DNA from: Ostrinia nubilalis
Lineage: Eukaryota > Arthropoda > Insecta > Lepidoptera > Crambidae
Direction of reading: 5' to 3'
Length of the DNA: 64,000 nt
Assembly: GCF_963855985.1 (NCBI RefSeq)
Contig: NC_087098.1
Location: forward strand, 12,978,501-13,042,500
Part shown: piece after piece, positions 10,424 through 21,124 of the stretch
How the letters are laid out: the number at the start of each line of letters is the position of its first letter
Numbering within the stretch: the stretch's first letter is position 1
Notes under the pieces: model-generated
The model's input: only the letters and a program-made list of their open reading frames with translations
What the model was told of the DNA's origin: nothing
The model's database searches: none
Made by a program: the position numbers and the translations under genes

Positions 10424-11640
10424 GGACTAGCGGCCGCCCGCGACTTCGTACGGGTGGACCTCGTTTTACTCCATTAGGGGTGGAGTTTCGTAAAATCCGC
10501 TCTTAGCATCTATAGCGCATACATTTAAAATTTCAACTCTCTTACTTTAAACACATAGGACTTTCATAATATAAACTTCCAACCCTCCTTTTATCTCCTT
10601 AGCCCCCGTAGTTGATTTCTAATGATAAATTTTCAGTATATGTACCACCACCACCACCACCATTTCAGCCATAGGACGTCCACTGCTGAACATAGGCCTC
10701 CCCCAATGCTTTCCATGTTGATCGATTGGAAGCGGCCTGCGTCCAGCGCTTCCCTGCTACCTTTACGATGTCGTCGGTCCACCCTGTAGGTGGAAGTCCC
10801 ACGCTACGTTTTCCGGTACGCGGCCTCCATTCCAGAACCATTCTGCCCCATCGGCCATCAGTTCTGCGTACTATGTGCCCTGCCCATTGCCACTTCAGCT
10901 TGCTAATCCGTCGGGCTATGTCAGCGACTTTGGTTCGTTTACGGATCTCCTCATTTCTGATTCGATCTCGCAAAGAAACACCAAGCATAGCCCTCTCCAT
11001 AGCACGCTGTGCAGCTGAGCTTCTGTATAAGGCCTATAGTGAGAGGCCACGTTTCCGAGCCATAAGTTATCACTGGTAACACACATTGGTTATACACTCT
11101 AGTCTTCAGGCATTGAGGTATTTTGGACGAAAAGATGTTGCGTAGTTTCCCGAACGCTGCCCAGCCGAGTTGGATTCGACGATTGACCTCCTTCTCGAAA
11201 TTGGACCTACCTAGCTGGATCGTTTGTCCGAGGTAGACATACCTACTTGTCGACAATCTCGAGAATTGAGCTCCCAACTGAAACTGGGTAGGGCGCAACA
11301 TGGACATTCGACATAAGCTTGGTTTTGTCCATGTTCATCCTCAGGCCTACCTGTTGGGAAAATCGATTAAGGTATTCGAGCATTGTGCCAAGATCTTCCA
11401 ACGCTTCTGCCATGACCACAATATCGTCGGCAAACCGATGTGTACACAGTACCACAGTGTACCGAACAGTATATGTACACCTCCACAATATCTAGAGATC
11501 ATAGTGAGCATACACTTTAACTTTCAAGTCTCTTACTTTAAAAACCGAGGACTGTAATACAAACTTCTAACCCCCTTTTTAACTCCCATAAGGGTTGAAT
11601 TTTGCAAAATTTCGTCTTAGTGACTACCTACGTTCTAAAA
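10424..11640 (+). repeat. 'Cccgcgacttcgtacg' dispersed repeat, interrupted by RTE
   Basis: The head CTAGCGGCCGCCCGCGACTT is shared with the copies at 28,164, 38,127 (reverse) and 43,771. Within it, a segment around 10,513-10,625 (TCTCTTACTTTAAACACA, AACTTCCAACCCTCC) recurs at about 11,500-11,610 (TCTCTTACTTTAAAAACC, AACTTCTAACCCCC). The internal unit is therefore tandemly duplicated, and the retrotransposon at 10,645-11,466 sits between the two units. Confidence 0.65.
10645..11466 (-). pseudogene. Reverse transcriptase of a 5'-truncated RTE-like retrotransposon
   Basis: This minus-strand copy of a non-LTR retrotransposon is bounded by an 11-bp target duplication, CAGTATATGTA, at 10,634-10,644 and 11,467-11,477. 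It keeps the part of the reverse transcriptase from the catalytic FADD motif (codons at 11,423-11,434, followed by IVVMAE) through the DKTKLMS and YVYLG regions (about 11,230-11,380) and GSETW (near 11,060) to the C-terminal QWAGHIVRR, LEWRPRTGKR and YVQQWTSYG stop at 10,665. Two frameshifts break it, near 11,246 and 11,015. The endonuclease and N-terminal RT are missing through 5' truncation. A (TGG)n tail follows the stop on the minus strand. The intact element would encode an endonuclease-reverse transcriptase; this copy is dead. Clade is judged from family resemblance only. Confidence 0.88.
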
Positions 11641-11648
11641 GGAGGTGT

Positions 11649-12043
11649 ATTCCACTTTGATCACCTGGCTTTGATTAGCCAGGTGATCAAAGTGGACTTA
11701 AAGCGACAATTTAGTGTCCTTTGAATTTATTCTGTGCCTTTGATCACCCACGGATACGATGACCTGGGTGAGCCAAGTGGACTCTAGTTAAATTATTATT
11801 TTAGTGTCCTTTGATCATCTACAAACAAATCACACCTCCTCTGAATAGTCACATGTCCAATTGTTGTACTACATATTTTGTTTTGTAACATTTTTGATAT
11901 TTTCTAAAAACCGCAATAAACAAATTTCACATGTATGTGACAATTCAGAGGTATGATTTATTTATGGTGATCAAAGAACACTAAAAATATAATTTAACTG
12001 GAGTCCACTTTGATCATCTTGGTGATCAAAGCCAGGTGGAATA
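11649..12043. repeat. Foldback D, rich in CCACTTTGATCACC motifs
   Basis: A perfect 20-bp hairpin (TCCACTTTGATCACCTGGCT at 11,651-11,670, six-base loop, inverse at 11,677-11,696) opens the element. Arms of about 85 bp then pair 11,773-11,857 with 11,931-12,014 (AGTGGACTC-AGTTAAATTAT, TTAGTGT-CTTTGATCA, CTCTGAAT-GTCACATGT). The TTTGATCA motif or its inverse occurs at least seven times. A related arrangement lies at 42,813-42,993. No coding capacity. Confidence 0.65.
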
Positions 12044-12639
12044 GACCATTAACCCCTGAGAACTCTTTTGAGACTTGTAGTTTCTGAGACTTCGTGATGA
12101 GTGAGTGAGTCACTTAGTCATTCAATGACCTTTCTTTCTACTAAAATTATACGTACCTATAGTAATTATCATTAAAATCAAATAAGTAAGTACCTACCAA
12201 CCTAAGTAATTAAAATAAAGACCCTACCAAAAAATTAACAAATTATTTACAGAAAATAAAAACGAAGTAATTCTTATCCTATTTAACTACAATCGCCCAC
12301 GCGCCCATCCCATTTGTCCGCCGCTGAACCGTACCCTAATATTCATCTCGGTAGATGGCGGCACATAGTAAGAATTTGCAAGGAAGTTTGTAAAAAGTCA
12401 CTAATTAACACTTTGATTTGCTCGTTTAAACACAGTGAATGATTCAAATAGGTACATACAGTGAATGGTTCAGTTACATAAAATATCTTTATTTATTAAA
12501 TTTTCAATATATTATTTACGAACAGCGCTATTCATAGTACATGTAATATTTAGTTACTAATTTACTAATGATGTCGATAGATGGCGTTTGACAGCTTTGC
12601 CTTCATGAATATTTACGTACCTCAAAAATTTTTGTCAGG
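12044..12639. other. No gene; repeated TAGATGGCG string
   Basis: The string TAGATGGCG occurs at about 12,352 and 12,579, again in the next repeat at about 12,666, and as TAGATGGC at 12,880. Otherwise AT-rich unassigned DNA. Confidence 0.4.
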
Positions 12640-12886
12640 CGCAAGAAGATTTTAACCAATGACGATAGATGGCGCTTTTCCACGTCTTATGAAAATCCCA
12701 AATATTTTACGGGACCCTATTTTTTTCCAAAATAAAATTTAGCCTATGTTACTCGTGAGTTATGTAGCTTTCGAATGGTGAAAGAATTTTTAAAATCGGT
12801 CCAGTAGTTTTTGAGCCTATCCATTACAACTAAACAAACAAACAAACAAACAAAGTTTTCCTCTTTATAATATTAGTGTAGATGGC
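12640..12886 (+). repeat. Lepidopteran dispersed repeat, 3' part with (AAAC)n
   Basis: AAAATCGGTCCAGTAGTTTT, a run of five AAAC units near 12,835-12,855, and the terminus TTTATAATATTAGTGTAGAT are typical of an abundant lepidopteran repeat. Other tails of the same general type occur at 23,565-23,667 and 53,790-53,913. Confidence 0.6.
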
Positions 12887-13420
12887 AGGATATGATTCGC
12901 GGAATGCATGTTAAAATTAATTAAACCATTGTAATGATACAAGTATGATACTCGTACTACGTTAATGATTAGATTCACGTTTTGAGATTAGTCCAAATAT
13001 TGAAATTCAAATGGAGTTTAGAATTGGTATTGGTATCGTTTCACATAATTACTTAAAGCTAGCGCTGTGTTAATACTCGTACGAACATTAATTTCGTTTC
13101 ATCTTTAACCATATTAGTACTTAGTGCTTCAATTGTTTTAGCTGTGAACTTATCTTCGGTCTGAATGCCAATGATATCTTTAGGCTTTGAAGACATTTTC
13201 AATGAGTCCTCGTTTATCTTTATTTAGTTCATTAGGCTCTCTGGTCTGTTCATTAGGGAAGAGGGAATGATGAAGAGATTTTTACGATTTATTTATGAAG
13301 ACTGTCTATATTATTATAATATTTAGGTCACAAAAAGTTATGTTACTTGTGAAATTATTAATTAAATATGTATCTACTAATTAAAATAATACTAACAATA
13401 TCTGACTAATACAAAAATTA
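12887..13420. other. No recognised feature
   Basis: AT-rich sequence with no frame above 60 codons and no identified repeat. Confidence 0.45.
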
Positions 13421-13544
13421 TAAGGCTAAGTTGCACCACTTAACTTTAACCGTAACTTTGACTATAACCGGTATTTTCTGTATGGAGTTTGATAGATTTT
13501 TGACGTTTGTTAACGTTAAAGTAAGATGGTGCAACCCAGCCTAA
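13421..13544. mobile_element. MITE with TAA target, Harbinger-like, copy 1
   Basis: TAA-GGCTAAGTTGCACCA at the left is mirrored by TGGTGCAACCCAGCC-TAA at the right. The 3-bp TAA duplication and GGC start fit PIF/Harbinger miniature elements. A second copy lies at 58,197-58,317. Confidence 0.75.
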
Positions 13545-14017
13545 GTAACTATGTTGAAACTTACATGTAGACTCGTATTAAGGTATAACATATTTGTAGT
13601 TTTAAGCATAGTCGTTCTTGACTATTCGTTGTTATAATTCATTAATATTCTTATGTAAAATCGTGTAGGTAATCTGTTATCTCGGTTTTTACTATTAATC
13701 AGAAATTAAATAAGTAACAATAATTTTCCAACGACTTTAGCTCGTTTACTACACGATTTGAATCTCACGCAAAACAATTTCCTCTTTTATATTGGAATAT
13801 GACTTTTTATGTCAGGGCTGTTTGGTTTTATTATTTATTAGTATTTCGTTGTGTTTATGATAAAGTCTGTAATGGCTCTTTACATCCTACTTGTAGCCTG
13901 GAACAGAGCGACGTTTAACGCTCTGTCTCATTTCAACCATTTATTTAGACTCTCATAACAGTGAAGTACATCGTTAGTGAAATAATGTCATAAACCGTTT
14001 CATTCCTTTATATTTTG
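13545..14017. other. No recognised feature
   Basis: Unassigned AT-rich DNA without frames or repeats that I can identify. Confidence 0.4.
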
Positions 14018-14153
14018 TACAGTCGCCTACTAATCGATCTACCAAAAATAAAGAATTTCTTCAAACGATTTCCAACCTTATGTAAAAGATACAAAGTTCA
14101 ATCCTTTAGTAGAGTTCATTGTTTCGTGGTAGGCTGATCTGCTGGCGACTGTA
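14018..14153. mobile_element. TA-flanked MITE with CAGTCGCC ends
   Basis: Inverted ends TACAGTCGCCTACTAATC and its diverged inverse ending GCTGGCGACTGTA enclose a 136-bp element. TA at both boundaries suggests a Tc1/mariner-type miniature element. Confidence 0.65.
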
Positions 14154-14619
14154 CAATAAAACGAATGCTTTTATCTTAACAACTGTTTCATGGAATCTAA
14201 TTTGCTACGCGAATCGCCTTAAACTAAATTTGATCCTTTACAAGGGGAACGAAAGGTAAATTGATCCAATTTTATGAAGAAAAGGGCTAAATTTGAATGA
14301 TCAGTCTGGGTTAAAACTTGACCTTAGTACTTAACTTTGTTATGCGATAAGGATCATTATGAGCGTGGCCTAATTCCAACGAAAATGAACTAAAAGCCTT
14401 TTTATTTTTAATACAGTCTCTGAGCCAAACCCTAACAAAAATCGTTAGGTACGCTAAAGCTAAATAAAATACATTTTTATTCTCGAATGAGAATCGTTAT
14501 AATGGCGATGCTGGAAAGTATCGATGGCATTAAAAAGGTGCCTTACAGGCAGCCGTTCTCGTTAAAGTTTATTCGATACGTCATAAAATCCCAAAAAGGC
14601 CGAATAAAAAATAATAGGA
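14154..14619. other. No recognised feature
   Basis: No open frame or repeat recognised. Confidence 0.4.
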
Positions 14620-14853
14620 TCAAGCATCGATGCTACGTTCATTAACCTCGTTCTGCAAAGGGGATGTGACAGCTGATACCTCCCAACACGTCAGCGCTGG
14701 CTGGTTTGAAATAGGAACTTTAGAGATCGTCATTTTTTTCATTAAAACCAAAATTGGGCGAAGGCATCTATAATTGGAATCTGGTACTGCAGTCGCTATG
14801 CGGGCTAGTGATTGCAGTTCGATAACTATCTCTGTTTGCCTCGACGTTTCCAT
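14620..14853 (-). CDS. Small ORF, 77 codons, unassigned
   Basis: The minus-strand frame begins with ATG in a favourable context (CAACCATGG) and runs 77 codons to TGA. It begins METSRQTEIVIELQSLARI and ends LQNEVNERSIDA. The composition is less A/T-driven than most frames here, with no transmembrane stretch, signal peptide or motif that I recognise. It could be a first exon, since GAG-GTATCA lies inside it as a weak donor, a short protein, or chance. No neighbouring exon was found. The start context and composition are the only support. Confidence 0.2.
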   Translation of the reverse strand: METSRQTEIVIELQSLARIATAVPDSNYRCLRPILVLMKKMTISKVPISNQPALTCWEVSAVTSPLQNEVNERSIDA

Positions 14854-15281
14854 GGTTGTTTGAGGTTGTGTCAGAGAAAGACTGTTCTATTAAAATGAAA
14901 GTTCAGCGTTTGGTTCAGTATTAAAAATAATCTTACCCATTTTCCAATATTTTTTAAAAGTTAGTAGGTACACAAAGTGATTTGTAGTTATAGAAATGGA
15001 TGAAAGCAATTTCAAGAGTTGGAGAAATAAATAAATTGGTCCAGTTAACCCGATGCACCGTATCCAGCTCCAATAGATCAATGGATCATTAGGAATAAAT
15101 TTTCCTTTAATTCAAATTTTCCTACGTTTCCCAGGGAAAATTATACGACTTTTCATCTCTTTGATAGTCAACTGGAAAGGAGCATTTCAGCTAGATTAGT
15201 TAGTTCATCTCGGTCATCTATACCTAGTTATATTTTGTTTTAATTGTGCAATACGTTTGTCGCCATATGTTTGTCTCGAAG
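14854..15281. other. No recognised feature
   Basis: AT-rich. The minus-strand frame at 14,890-15,081 lacks any support. Confidence 0.4.
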
Positions 15282-15416
15282 CGCTGTTAGGGCCCAAAAG
15301 ATAAGGAGACATGTAAAAGCCTCTTAAGGGCTACCTTTTTTACTGTATTTGACGTTCACAAGTGCCACCAGTGGTCAAAATTGAATAAAATATTTTTGAT
15401 TTTGATACCTCATCGC
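15282..15416 (+). mobile_element. LINE-like 3' untranslated tail
   Basis: AAAAGCCTCTTAAGGGCTAC, TTGACGTTCACAAGTGCCAC and the terminal AATAAAATATTTTTGATTTT are typical of the 3' end of a common lepidopteran non-LTR retrotransposon. No coding part precedes it. Confidence 0.5.
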
Positions 15417-16164
15417 CCAAGCTTATCAATTGGGACTAAAGTCAGCAGCTAGGTATTGGTAGCCATCACTCCGCAGTGTCGCGTATAATGCAGTTTGTGT
15501 TTCATTGCTGCCAGCGAACCGACCGCTTTGCTGTTTCAATCCATTTGCATATGCGTGAGTATCAACTGTGAACGACAAGTGCCGACGTATTGCGACCGCA
15601 TGGGAATGGTAATAAGCCTGCATCTTCTGAATTCCACGTCAGTATTTTCCTTTCTCTAGCGATATTGTTGCCACTAGGTACAGTTGCTAGATGAAAGTTT
15701 GAATGAAACGCAAACGAATAGGTATTTACTGAGTAAACCGTGCTCTATCTCAGACTTCATCATCATTTACCGTCAGTGTGATTCAAGTCAAACGCAGGCT
15801 TGATTTTATATAAAAACATGATGGTATTGATGGTAAACTACTATAACTATGCATATTATGAATCCTACACATAATAAAATATAGTCTCTAGAGCACGAGT
15901 TTATAAATACAAATTAAAACATTTATGATTTTATACTCAGTAAGTACTAGTGCGTATAGAAGTAGCGTAGAAAGACAGCTTACTTTCATAACTACCCGTA
16001 CAACCTTACTGTTATACTCAAGATTGATGCAAATAAATATATTTGATTTGAAAAAATAAACCTCTCAGTTCCAAAGTACCATTCATTTCTGGGGTTTAGG
16101 CTCACACCCGCAATCTACTTGAAATCGACAAGTATAATGCTAATGAGGTTTATTTATCTGACAG
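15417..16164. other. No recognised feature
   Basis: The 65-codon minus frame at 15,426-15,623 has no family resemblance. Near 16,025-16,060 a GCAAATAAATATATTTGATT string may be the end of another retroposon. Confidence 0.35.
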
Positions 16165-16448
16165 ATAAAAGCGGCTTGCCAGGAAGCGCCCGGACAGGCC
16201 AGGACGGCTCAGGTGTAAATGGGAGGCTGGGCTCATTACATTACGTGCAGGTCGAATAGACAGGCCAGTTCAATCGACATAGCCCGTAGAATTGCCAGAC
16301 TAGAGTGTGTGGGCGAGGCACACAGTTTGTAGAACTAACTACCGTTATGCCACCGTTCTTGAGTGGCGACCACCGCACACTGGGGAACTAACAGCCGTTA
16401 TGCCACCGTTCTCGAGTGATGACCACTGACCGGAAGATGTAGTGTATG
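16165..16448 (+). mobile_element. Old RTE-like fragment with internal tandem duplication
   Basis: ACATAGCCCGTAGAATTGCC, GTGGGCGAGGCACACAGTTT and CTTGAGTGGCGACCACC correspond to the AGHI-, RW- and LEWRP-coding region seen at 42,456-42,736. A segment of about 55 bp (GAACTAACTACCGTTATGCC onward) is repeated directly at about 16,329-16,380 and 16,385-16,432. Heavily diverged and non-coding. Confidence 0.6.
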
Positions 16449-17311
16449 TAGGATTTCATAGTTCTGTAAATAGTAAGTAAGTAAAGTCTTACACCGAAAA
16501 TAAAATATTTTATTGTGGTAGCGACGAACAACTACGGAACCCTACACTGCGCGTGACACAGCCATCTATTGGCATTTAATTAGAAGCAATTAATTACGAT
16601 ACAGTATATTATTAGGTCAGTTGAGTGTCTGATCTGGTCGCACTTGACATTATGGCTTTTGCCCCTAAATTCCTTTCCGTAAGGTTTTCTCGACATTCCG
16701 ATCTAGCCGGTGGCATTCAAGAATTGCAAATTCTTAAAATAATTGATTATTTATGATTGAATGGAGCTTAATTTCACGCTTTTAACTTCTGCCTTGTTTC
16801 AGCTGATCCTAACAATCTATTCTGCTACGATTTTGAGGATTCAATTTCTGATTAGTTTCGAATAAAAAACGTTAAGCAATGTAATAGTAACATTTTTTAA
16901 ATCAACCAATTATTTTTCAATTTTATAAAGAGAAGCTGTGAAATAAAACTATAAGCTCAATGTTTACATACTATAATGTCTTTCTCAAATACACTATACT
17001 TTCAAGTTACTAGTAGCTGTTTTGATATGTAAAAAAACAGTTTTGTAGAGATACTGCGGAAAATATCTTATGATGAATTTTCCACCCATTTTCAACGTTA
17101 TTAATACATAGTTCGAATTTCTGACTTTGATGGTCAACTTAAGATTCTTTCTCAAAAATATTTCCCGAGCTATTTTATGCATAAAAATGTTGCAAAAGTG
17201 TAATGTGGTGGCTCTCAAAAGATACTTAGACTGGAGAACTTTATCAATATTGTGCTTGTTTTATTGGCTGCGGGCGGGGAAGTGGTGGTGAACGGTAGAA
17301 TCATAGACTCA
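16449..17311. other. No gene; possible repeat scrap
   Basis: Near 16,500-16,570 the string ACTACGGAACCCTACACTGC resembles a fragment of a common lepidopteran repeat. The 74-codon minus frame at 16,994-17,218 has no recognised features. Confidence 0.4.
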
Positions 17312-17450
17312 GTAGCTTTACTATGAGTTTACATTGAACGCAGTCGCTAGCGAGTGCTTAAAAAACTGATGATTTTAGTTCTTGAAAGTAATTGCTAGGG
17401 CAATCTGTCATACATTTCATGTAATTTTTTTACGCAGTCGTGAGTGAGCT
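17312..17450. mobile_element. MITE family 'tcGCTAGCGAg', degraded copy
   Basis: ACTATGAGTTTACATTGAAC, CGCAGTCGCTAGCGAGTGCT and AATTTTTTTACGCAGTCG match the better copy at 38,964-39,127 in order. The right end is degraded. Confidence 0.6.
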
Positions 17451-18526
17451 TTTGATTCTATAGGTTTCTGGGTCGTTCCCGGTTGATTTTTGAGATCGTA
17501 GACTTGTAGACTACTACTTACATCTGATTGTCCAAACATCTTTTGTACCTCAGAGGTATAAAATCTGTTTAACAAAGCGTTTGACAGAATACAGCGTACG
17601 TTTTGAACTGTCAAATGAATACGATTGCTTTACACAATTGCACCTCTGATTGTGTCTTCTCTACCATCATCTTGACTTAGCGATTTAGCTGCGAATAAAA
17701 ATGAGAAAAGGTTAAATGAGTCCCCTAAATTGTCATTCAGAGACGTTTATTATGTCGTTAAATTGACATTCAAAATGGTGTGAGGTATCATGTTTATGCT
17801 TCTATGTTTTTTAGTTCTCTGCAAAGTGGCCATTGCATAATGTGGGCTGAGCAAAAAGAGTCTTTCACAGCAGTTAATTACTTATTTGCGCGTCATATTA
17901 AAAACGCGTTTGAGTTTACTGCAGTTTAAAGTTTTCTTTACGCTTCGGTTTGTGGTTTTACCCATACATACTCGCTTGTGAGCAAGTAATTGTAAGTGAA
18001 TTTTGTTCAAAAATTGTGAAATAGGACTTTATCTTTATACCTAGATATTTAAATTAAATATTTAAGTATCTAAAATTTGTTTCATCGTCATTACAAAGGA
18101 ATTTAATTTAAATTGCAATGAAGGCTAAAAACGTTGGTGTAATCTGTCAAAATTCATTGAATTTCAAAGAAAACCAGGTTTAAATAGAGTGTTATTTTTT
18201 CATCTGTTTTGTATAACAGTTTTACAAACTCTGTTAAAAACTAAGAGTTTTTATAAACAATTTACCTAGAAGTAGGTACTAAACAATATTCTTTCTTACT
18301 TTCCTAAAAATCTATTCAATGTTAAAAAACCTTTGAAAACTGATTTTACAAGCTAAAGCAGTTTGAAAGTTAAAACAATAACAAAAGAGGGCGAAAACGA
18401 TAAACTTTCTTAGCAGATGGCCTTTAAAAAATGAAGCGCAAAATTCCTTTTTGATTTTTAGGGTATCGTAAAGATAAGGATATTTGTTTACGCTAACATA
18501 ATGTGTGAAAACATTCAGAGTAATAT
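17451..18526. other. No recognised feature
   Basis: Unassigned AT-rich DNA. The minus frame 17,417-17,614 overlaps the MITE end and is not credible as a gene. Confidence 0.45.
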
Positions 18527-18658
18527 GTGATGGTCCAACGACCTCATAGAGTTAGCAGGAAGTCGCTGGATGCAGGCCGCTACCAACCGATCATTATGGA
18601 AATCATTGGGGGAGGCTTTTGTTCAGCAGTGGACGTCCTATGGCTGATATGATGATGA
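18527..18658 (+). mobile_element. RTE-like 3' end, (GAT)n-tail subfamily
   Basis: AGGAAGTCGCTGGATGCAGG, TCATTGGGGGAGGCTTTTGT and CAGCAGTGGACGTCCTATGG with a GATGATGATG tail. Truncated copy without a clear target duplication. Confidence 0.85.
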
Positions 18659-19144
18659 TGACATGTTGGTTGAACATACTCAAAAAAATATATTACGAGG
18701 AAACAAAGAATTCACCCATTATTATACATATTAAACCTAAAAATTGAATAAAAAAATAACACAATTTAGCTGTTTCGGCTAGGTACTTTACAAAATTTTG
18801 TAACCCTACGGAACCTGAGTTGTGACGGATGAACACCTTCTGGCCTTTTTTCTCTGCCAGTATCTGTTATTACGTCATTTGTTGGAAGGTAATGGCGCCT
18901 CGCGTTTCTTTTCACGTTCGCCGGGCCCAGCTGTAAATATATTTTACTGTTGTATTTCATTCTTCCTGAATATGAGATTTAAAATACAGAAAAAGTGTAC
19001 TGCATTGTGATTTATTCTGGGAACCCAATCTCGTATCGGTATTGAATTTTACCAAGGCCAAGTTAGTCTTACCTAAGTCTGTCGCCATAACAACAATGTT
19101 AACAGCATTATTGTGTTCCGGCAGTTAGAGGTAAGATAGCCAGT
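18659..19144. other. No recognised feature
   Basis: Opposed short frames at 18,766-18,960 and 18,822-19,010 are shadows of each other, and neither resembles a known protein. Confidence 0.4.
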
Positions 19145-19255
19145 TCCTCCGTGGTTGAGGATTCCGGGTGATGCTCGCTTCCACCTTCGGCCTAATCGTC
19201 ACTTACCATCAGGTGAGATACAGGCCAAGAGCTTCCTCGTTGTGGATAAAAAAAA
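19145..19255 (+). repeat. Lepidopteran dispersed repeat tail ('cacttaccatcaggtgag')
   Basis: GTCACTTACCATCAGGTGAG followed by GGCCAAGAGCTTCCTCGTTG and an A-rich GGATAAAAAAAA end is a common lepidopteran retroposon terminus. A reverse copy of its last 40 bp lies at 32,636-32,690. Confidence 0.55.
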
Positions 19256-19739
19256 GGATAGATTTATAGCATTTAAGTTATCAATTAAACTCAGTTACGT
19301 TTTCATAGATTCTGTGAAGATGGTCTTCTCGTGTAGCAGATTTCAACACACCAATCGGGATCAAAGTTGATGCTTCAACATTTCATAATTGGACTCAAAA
19401 TTTTGAGACTACAATATCGGCACCCTTTGATGGATGGCAAGATTGCTATAGATTAGTAGAGCCGTTAAATCAAAAATAAATTGCAAAATAGGTCTTTAAT
19501 AATAAATGATCATTTCATAAAAAAATATATCTGATTTTATAAACTCCAATCAATTATCTCATCACCACCAACCACAATGGGTGTATGTAAGTAATAAGTA
19601 TGATAAATGTTAATGATTCTGAAAAAGCGATTTGTATGTCATTTCAGTGGTTTGTTCTGACACTGTGGTTCGGAAGCGCAGTGATATTGCGGTATATTTC
19701 CAACAAAAATACAAAATAGTGTCATGAAAATATTACATC
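19256..19739. other. No recognised feature
   Basis: Unassigned sequence up to the boundary of foldback C. Confidence 0.4.
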
Positions 19740-21124
19740 TAGTCCAGTCAATGAATGCCTTAACGACGGTGTAGAGAGAAATCCGTGGAACACAATTTCT
19801 GACCTCGGGCCTTTTTTAGCCTAGTTAGGTGGTGAACATAGCAAAAGTCCCCGCCCTTAGCCCTTGAGCCGGCGGGGAGAGGGGGGTTTAAAGGTACCAC
19901 TTTTCGGTTTTTCGCTTAATCCTCGGAAACTATGCGTCCTAGTGACATGACTACTATGAACCAAAAAAAGCTTATTCAATTTGCTACAGGTGAGACCGTC
20001 AAGTTTTTCTATATCTTGTATAGTTTTTGCGGCATCTGCTCTAGAAGGTCTGTAAAATTGGAAATTTTATTTTTGTCTTACATGTTCTTTTCAGGAGAAA
20101 ATCGACTAAATCAACATTGAGCAAACACTATAGACATGCGGGAGCATGTTAAGCCTAGTTCCAGGGAGGGGACTGCACCGTGCGTATATTTAGACGACCC
20201 AATTAGAGCTACTTTTGACTCCTTATCATTCAAAAACTACTGTGCATTAACACTTCAAATTTGGCTCATGTGTTGAGACTTTTAAGATAAACATCAGCTT
20301 CAAATTTCATAAATATACCTCAAACGGTTATTTAGGTATTGACGTTCAAAAATCGACATTTAGAACACTAACATCTATCTATAACATGTGAAATGTTAAA
20401 ATTTACTGGTTTTTTATTTGTTCCTTTGTATTTACATAACTACCTTTCTGGATGCCAAATTTGAACCTTCGATGTCATCTGGAAGTGGTTAGAATTTGGT
20501 CTATAGGTCAAACATGTAGATTTTTGGACGTCAATACCTAAAGAACCGTTTGAGGGATATTTGTGAAATTTGAAACTGATGTATATCTTGCAAGTCTCAA
20601 CACATGAACCAAATTTGAAGTGTTAATGCACAGTACTTTTTGAGTGATGAGGAGTCAAAATTGGCTCAAAGTGGTTCGTCTAAATATACGCACGGTGCAG
20701 TCCCCTCCCTGGAACTAGGCTTAACATGCTCCCGCATGTCTAGAATGATTGCTCAATGTTTATTTAGTCGATTTTCTCCTGATGGGAACATGTAAGACAT
20801 AAATAAAATTTCCAATATTACAGACCTTCTAGAGCAAATGCCGCGAAAACTATACAATTTATTGAAAAACTTGACTATCTCACCTGTAGCAAATTGAATA
20901 TGCTTTTTTTGGTTCATAGTAGTCATGTCACTAAGACGCATAGTTTCCGAGGATTAAGCGAAAAATCGAAAAGTGGCACCTTTAAACCCCCCTCTCCCCG
21001 CCGGCTCAAGGGCTAAGGGCGGGGACTTTTGCTATGTTCACCTCCTAACTAGTCTAAATAAAGTCCTGAAGTCAGAAATTGTGTTCTACAGTTTTCCATC
21101 TATAATGCTTTATTGACTGGACTA
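19740..21124. mobile_element. Foldback element C, about 615-bp arms, TA flanks
   Basis: The left arm (about 19,740-20,360) starts TAGTCCAGTCAAT, and the right arm (about 20,513-21,124) is its inverse, with a spacer of about 150 bp. Each arm includes a G/C-rich tract, AGCCGGCGGGGAGAGGGGGG and its complement. Mirrored 62-codon frames (19,932-20,120 plus, 20,753-20,941 minus) differ at about ten residues, so the arms are older than those of A and B. TA at both ends suggests a TA target. No transposase is encoded. Confidence 0.85.

Noticed and set aside
10726..11079. 117-codon plus-strand frame
   Set aside because: It is the antisense of the retrotransposon coding region at 10,645-11,466.
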